DNA of 5,522 bases, taken from Chloroflexota bacterium. GTDB taxonomy: Bacteria > Chloroflexota > Ktedonobacteria > Ktedonobacterales > Ktedonobacteraceae. The notes beneath the pieces are model-generated. The model had not been told where the DNA came from, searched no databases, and was given only the letters and a program-made list of their open reading frames with translations. The translations under genes and the position numbers were made by a program. Positions 3,084 through 5,522 of this stretch are shown here, one piece after another. Numbering within the stretch: position 1 is the first letter of the stretch; the number at the start of each line of letters is the position of its first letter. The stretch lies in assembly GCA_005881995.1 (NCBI GenBank), contig VBHV01000355.1, forward strand, positions 1-5,522, written 5' to 3'.

Positions 3084-5522
3084 CACACAAGCCGTAGCTC
3101 AACAAGTAGCAGGTACTTCGTTCTATCTCGCACCCGAACAGATGCGGGGTCAGGCACGAGCGGCCAGTGATCAATATGCTCTTGGCGTAGTGATCTATGA
3201 ATGGCTGTGCGGGACGCCTCCATTCAAAGGAACTCCGCTCGAAATCGCTATACAGCATCTCTCTGTGCCGCCGACGCCGTTACGAGACCTGCTGTCCAAT
3301 CTCTCACCTGTTGTCGAAGAGGTGGTGCTGCGCGCACTGGCCAAGGAGCCTGAGCAGCGGTTTGCTACCATACAAGAGTTTGTCTCTGCGCTTGTGGAAG
3401 CAGCACAGCAGGCGGTCCTTGTTGAGGTAAGCACTTCTTCAGAAGACCTGGAAGATGATCACTCCGGCAGCACGGGAACTTCCGGACCAATCTGGAAGGT
3501 GCCAACGGTTTTGACGCCGCTGGTTGGACGCGAGCAGGATATTGCTGATATTCGTGTTTTGCTGATGAGCCCAGAGATACGCCTCCTCACGCTGCTTGGA
3601 CCGGGTGGCATCGGTAAAACGCGTTTGAGCTTCCAGCTTGCCGCCGAACTCCGAAGCTTCTTTGCCAACGGCGTTTGCTTTATCCAACTGGCTACCATCC
3701 GCGATCCAGACCAGGTGATGGTGGCGATCGCACATGGGCTGGATTTACCGGAGGGAGGTGTTGCACCCTTTGAGCAAGTGAGGGAGTTCCTGCATGCAAA
3801 GTATGTGCTGCTGATATTAGACAATTTCGAGCAGGTCGTCCAGGCGGCTCCATCTGTTGGACGCTTGCTTGAGGCATGTCCGCATGTCAAAGTACTCGTC
3901 ACCAGTCGAGTTACTTTGCGCCTTTCGGGCGAGCAGTACATCGCAGTATCTCCACTGGCCTTGCCGGATTTGAAGCAGCTACCTGGGAAGGAGGCCATGG
4001 CGCACTATGCCGCCGTCGCTCTCTTCGTCCAACGCGCACAGGCACACGTTCCAACTTTTGAAGTGACCACAAGCAATGCGGCGGCGCTGGCCGAGATCTG
4101 TGTGCGCCTGGATGGCCTGCCCCTGGCCATTGAGCTGGCTGCTGCTCGTATCAAGCTGCTGCCACCGCATGCCTTGCTCCCTCGACTCGCGCGCCGGTTA
4201 CAGGTGCTCACCGGCGGATCTCCAACACTGCCGGCGCGACAACAGACGCTGCGCAGCACCATCCAATGGAGCTACGACCTTCTGGATGCCTGGGAGCAAC
4301 ACCTTTTCCGGCGGCTTTCGATCTTCGTGAGCGGCTGCACCCTGGAGACGGCAGAAGCCCTCTGTGCTGCCCTGGACGGTGAAGACCCTGGGAACGAGTC
4401 GGTCTTAGATGGGGTCGAATCACTCATTGAAAAGAGCTTGCTGCGGCTGCCTACTCTGGAGGAGCAAGAAGAGGAGCCTCGTCTACACATGTTGGAGACT
4501 ATTCGGGAGTATGGACTGGAGTGCCTGGCTGCGAGTGGAGAGATGGAGATTACCCGGCAAGCTCATGCAAATTACTATCTGGCACTCGCGGAGGACGTGG
4601 AACCGAAACTCGCAGGCCCGGAGCAGGCGACCTGGTTGGATCGATTGGAGCACGAGCATGAAAATTTGCGGGCGGCGCTCCAATGGTTGCTCGAACGTGG
4701 AGAGGCGGAACAGAATATGGAACAGGCCCTGCGATTTGGGGGAGTACTGCGGCGATTCTGGCTGGTGCATGGTCACTTAAGTGAGGGGCGGAGCTTTCTG
4801 GAGCGGGTTCTGGCGGGAAGTGAAGGAATCAGAACGCCCGTGCGGGCAAAAGCGCTCAACGCTGCCGCGAATATAGCGCTCAACCAGGGCGACGTTGACC
4901 GGGCAGAGGTGCTGGCGGAAGAGGCCCTGGCGCTGTATGCCAGGTACGCACGCACGCGGCAACTGCCCATCTTACAGGCGGAGGTTCTGCCAGAGGAGAG
5001 CCTGGCACGATACCGGGAACTCGGAGATGCAAAGGGTATCGCGTTTGCCCTCCACCAGTTGGAAAGAGTGGCCAGGGCGAGGGGCAATCTGAGAGCAGCG
5101 CGCCTGCTGTCAGAAGAAGCCCTGGCGCTCTTCAAAGAGGCAGACGACCAGGAGCGTGTGGCCTGGTCACTCTACCGTCTGGCTCGTCTGAACCGTGAGC
5201 AGGGCGAATACTCTAAGGCACGTGTTCTGGCTGAGGAGAGCCTGGCGATACACAGGGCGCTAGGAAACAAGGAAGGGATTGCCAGCGCCCTCTTCCAGAT
5301 GGCACAGGCGCTCTTTGTTTCCCAGGGCGATCTGGCCATGGTACGCTCTCTACTCGCAGAAGCGCTTGCGCTCTATAAGGAGTTGGGTGATAGGGAGGAT
5401 ATGGCCGATTGCCTCTACCTCTCGAGCCAGGTGGCGCTTAGTCTGGGTGACGCTGCCACGGCGCACTCACAGGCGGAGGAGAGTATTGCCCTCTCCAGGG
5501 AGATCGGGGACCGGGAGGGTCT
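3034..5522 (+). CDS. NB-ARC-type STAND ATPase with TPR repeats and kinase C-lobe remnant, 3' partial
   Basis: I read this frame codon by codon: it is open from the ATG at 3034, through 829 codons, to the window edge. Residues 3-130 are the C-terminal lobe of a Ser/Thr kinase (FG-LALF, LAPEQ, DQYALGVV). An acidic, Ser-rich linker follows (about 131-153). The ATPase has Walker A GPGGIGKTR (189-197, Lys195), Walker B LLILDN (Asp263), the sensor-type TSR (290-292) and GLPLAIELAAAR (361-372). Next comes a winged-helix-like segment (about 406-445, STIQWSYDLL) and MLETIREYGLE (487-497). TPR repeats run from about residue 600. STAND proteins of this build (AfsR/MalT-like, NLR-like) are nucleotide switches, with TPRs sensing a ligand or partner. 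The ATG at 3034 has no Shine-Dalgarno and may not be used; expression may need coupling to the upstream fragment, which it overlaps by 50 bases. The ATPase residues look functional, while the kinase part is only a remnant. Confidence 0.85.
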   Translation, partial: MLIFGLALFTPSSGSYSTQAVAQQVAGTSFYLAPEQMRGQARAASDQYALGVVIYEWLCGTPPFKGTPLEIAIQHLSVPPTPLRDLLSNLSPVVEEVVLRALAKEPEQRFATIQEFVSALVEAAQQAVLVEVSTSSEDLEDDHSGSTGTSGPIWKVPTVLTPLVGREQDIADIRVLLMSPEIRLLTLLGPGGIGKTRLSFQLAAELRSFFANGVCFIQLATIRDPDQVMVAIAHGLDLPEGGVAPFEQVREFLHAKYVLLILDNFEQVVQAAPSVGRLLEACPHVKVLVTSRVTLRLSGEQYIAVSPLALPDLKQLPGKEAMAHYAAVALFVQRAQAHVPTFEVTTSNAAALAEICVRLDGLPLAIELAAARIKLLPPHALLPRLARRLQVLTGGSPTLPARQQTLRSTIQWSYDLLDAWEQHLFRRLSIFVSGCTLETAEALCAALDGEDPGNESVLDGVESLIEKSLLRLPTLEEQEEEPRLHMLETIREYGLECLAASGEMEITRQAHANYYLALAEDVEPKLAGPEQATWLDRLEHEHENLRAALQWLLERGEAEQNMEQALRFGGVLRRFWLVHGHLSEGRSFLERVLAGSEGIRTPVRAKALNAAANIALNQGDVDRAEVLAEEALALYARYARTRQLPILQAEVLPEESLARYRELGDAKGIAFALHQLERVARARGNLRAARLLSEEALALFKEADDQERVAWSLYRLARLNREQGEYSKARVLAEESLAIHRALGNKEGIASALFQMAQALFVSQGDLAMVRSLLAEALALYKELGDREDMADCLYLSSQVALSLGDAATAHSQAEESIALSREIGDREG
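4843..5522 (+). repeat. TPR repeat array, 40-residue period with one short unit
   Basis: Tandem helix pairs share a core of the form ALA-LYRELGD-GIA-AL---A----GD---A--L-EE. The EE(S/A)LA anchor occurs at 4918, 4993, 5113, 5233, 5356 and 5476. Spacings are 75, 120, 120, 123 and 120 bases, that is 25, 40, 40, 41 and 40 residues. A 40-42-residue period fits the longer TPRs typical of STAND proteins. The first full interval is 15 residues short and lacks the ELGD-GIA part and the conserved Gly. The array continues past the window. Confidence 0.8.

Larger units (their letters stand above)
2667..5522 (+). pseudogene. Broken kinase / NB-ARC ATPase / TPR fusion gene (composite)
   Basis: Joining the frame from 2667 with the frame from 3043 gives a kinase, linker, STAND ATPase and TPR order. 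The C-lobe resumes as FGLALF (3043-3060), then FYLAPEQ (3121-3141), DQYALGVVIYEWL (3169-3207) and RALAKEPEQRF (3331-3363). Other kinases have about 26 residues between the helix before HRD and the FG of DFG; here they are gone. The frame change (+1) fits a deletion of 3n+2 bases, about 77. Everything on either side is intact, so the lesion is probably recent or lies in the assembly. The 3' end is beyond the window. Confidence 0.7.

Noticed and set aside
3459..3998. 179-codon minus-strand open frame opposite the ATPase domain
   Set aside because: It mirrors the coding frame of a clear NB-ARC domain, its translation is Ser/Arg/Pro rich without recognisable motifs, and it is a common antisense shadow.
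4773..5135. 120-codon minus-strand open frame opposite the TPR array
   Set aside because: Ala/Ser/Arg-rich shadow of the repeat-encoding strand; no family signal.

Overview
The window looks like an ordinary chromosomal stretch from a Ktedonobacteria-type member of the Chloroflexota. This is an inference. It rests on a protein kinase fused to an NB-ARC-type STAND ATPase and TPR repeats, an architecture I associate with that group, on the FlgM/FliA-type regulators beside it, and on mid-range, patchy base composition. No rRNA, tRNA, CRISPR array, insertion sequence or attachment site is visible.

Layout. (1) 1-560, plus strand: the C-terminal two thirds of a trimeric purine nucleoside phosphorylase, cut by the window edge. 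(2) 544-1278, minus strand: an AT-richer orphan gene for a single-pass membrane protein, convergent with the phosphorylase and overlapping its 3' end by 17 bases. (3) 1279-1606: a divergent intergenic region holding an 18-base near-palindrome and a sigma-70-like promoter with an extended -10, both facing right. (4) 1607-1885 and 1986-2477: a FlgM-like anti-sigma factor, then a FliA/WhiG-type sigma factor that ends after region 3 and so lacks region 4. (5) 2478-2666: a terminator-like hairpin, then a well-formed promoter (TTGACA, 17-base spacer, TAGTAT) whose -10 lies between the arms of a perfect 8-base inverted repeat. (6) 2667-5522 and beyond: what was evidently one long gene encoding an N-terminal Ser/Thr kinase, an NB-ARC ATPase and TPR repeats. 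It is now split by a frameshifting deletion that removed the kinase catalytic loop and the DFG aspartate. The ATPase-TPR part is fully open, from an ATG at 3034 to the window edge.

How the parts relate. The anti-sigma and sigma genes probably form one transcription unit, and the kinase-ATPase gene appears to have its own promoter. The centre of the window is a signalling cluster in which two of the three regulators have lost a key part: the sigma factor its -35-binding domain, the kinase its catalytic centre. This could be decay in progress or remodelling into non-catalytic and alternative forms. The sequence alone cannot decide between these.
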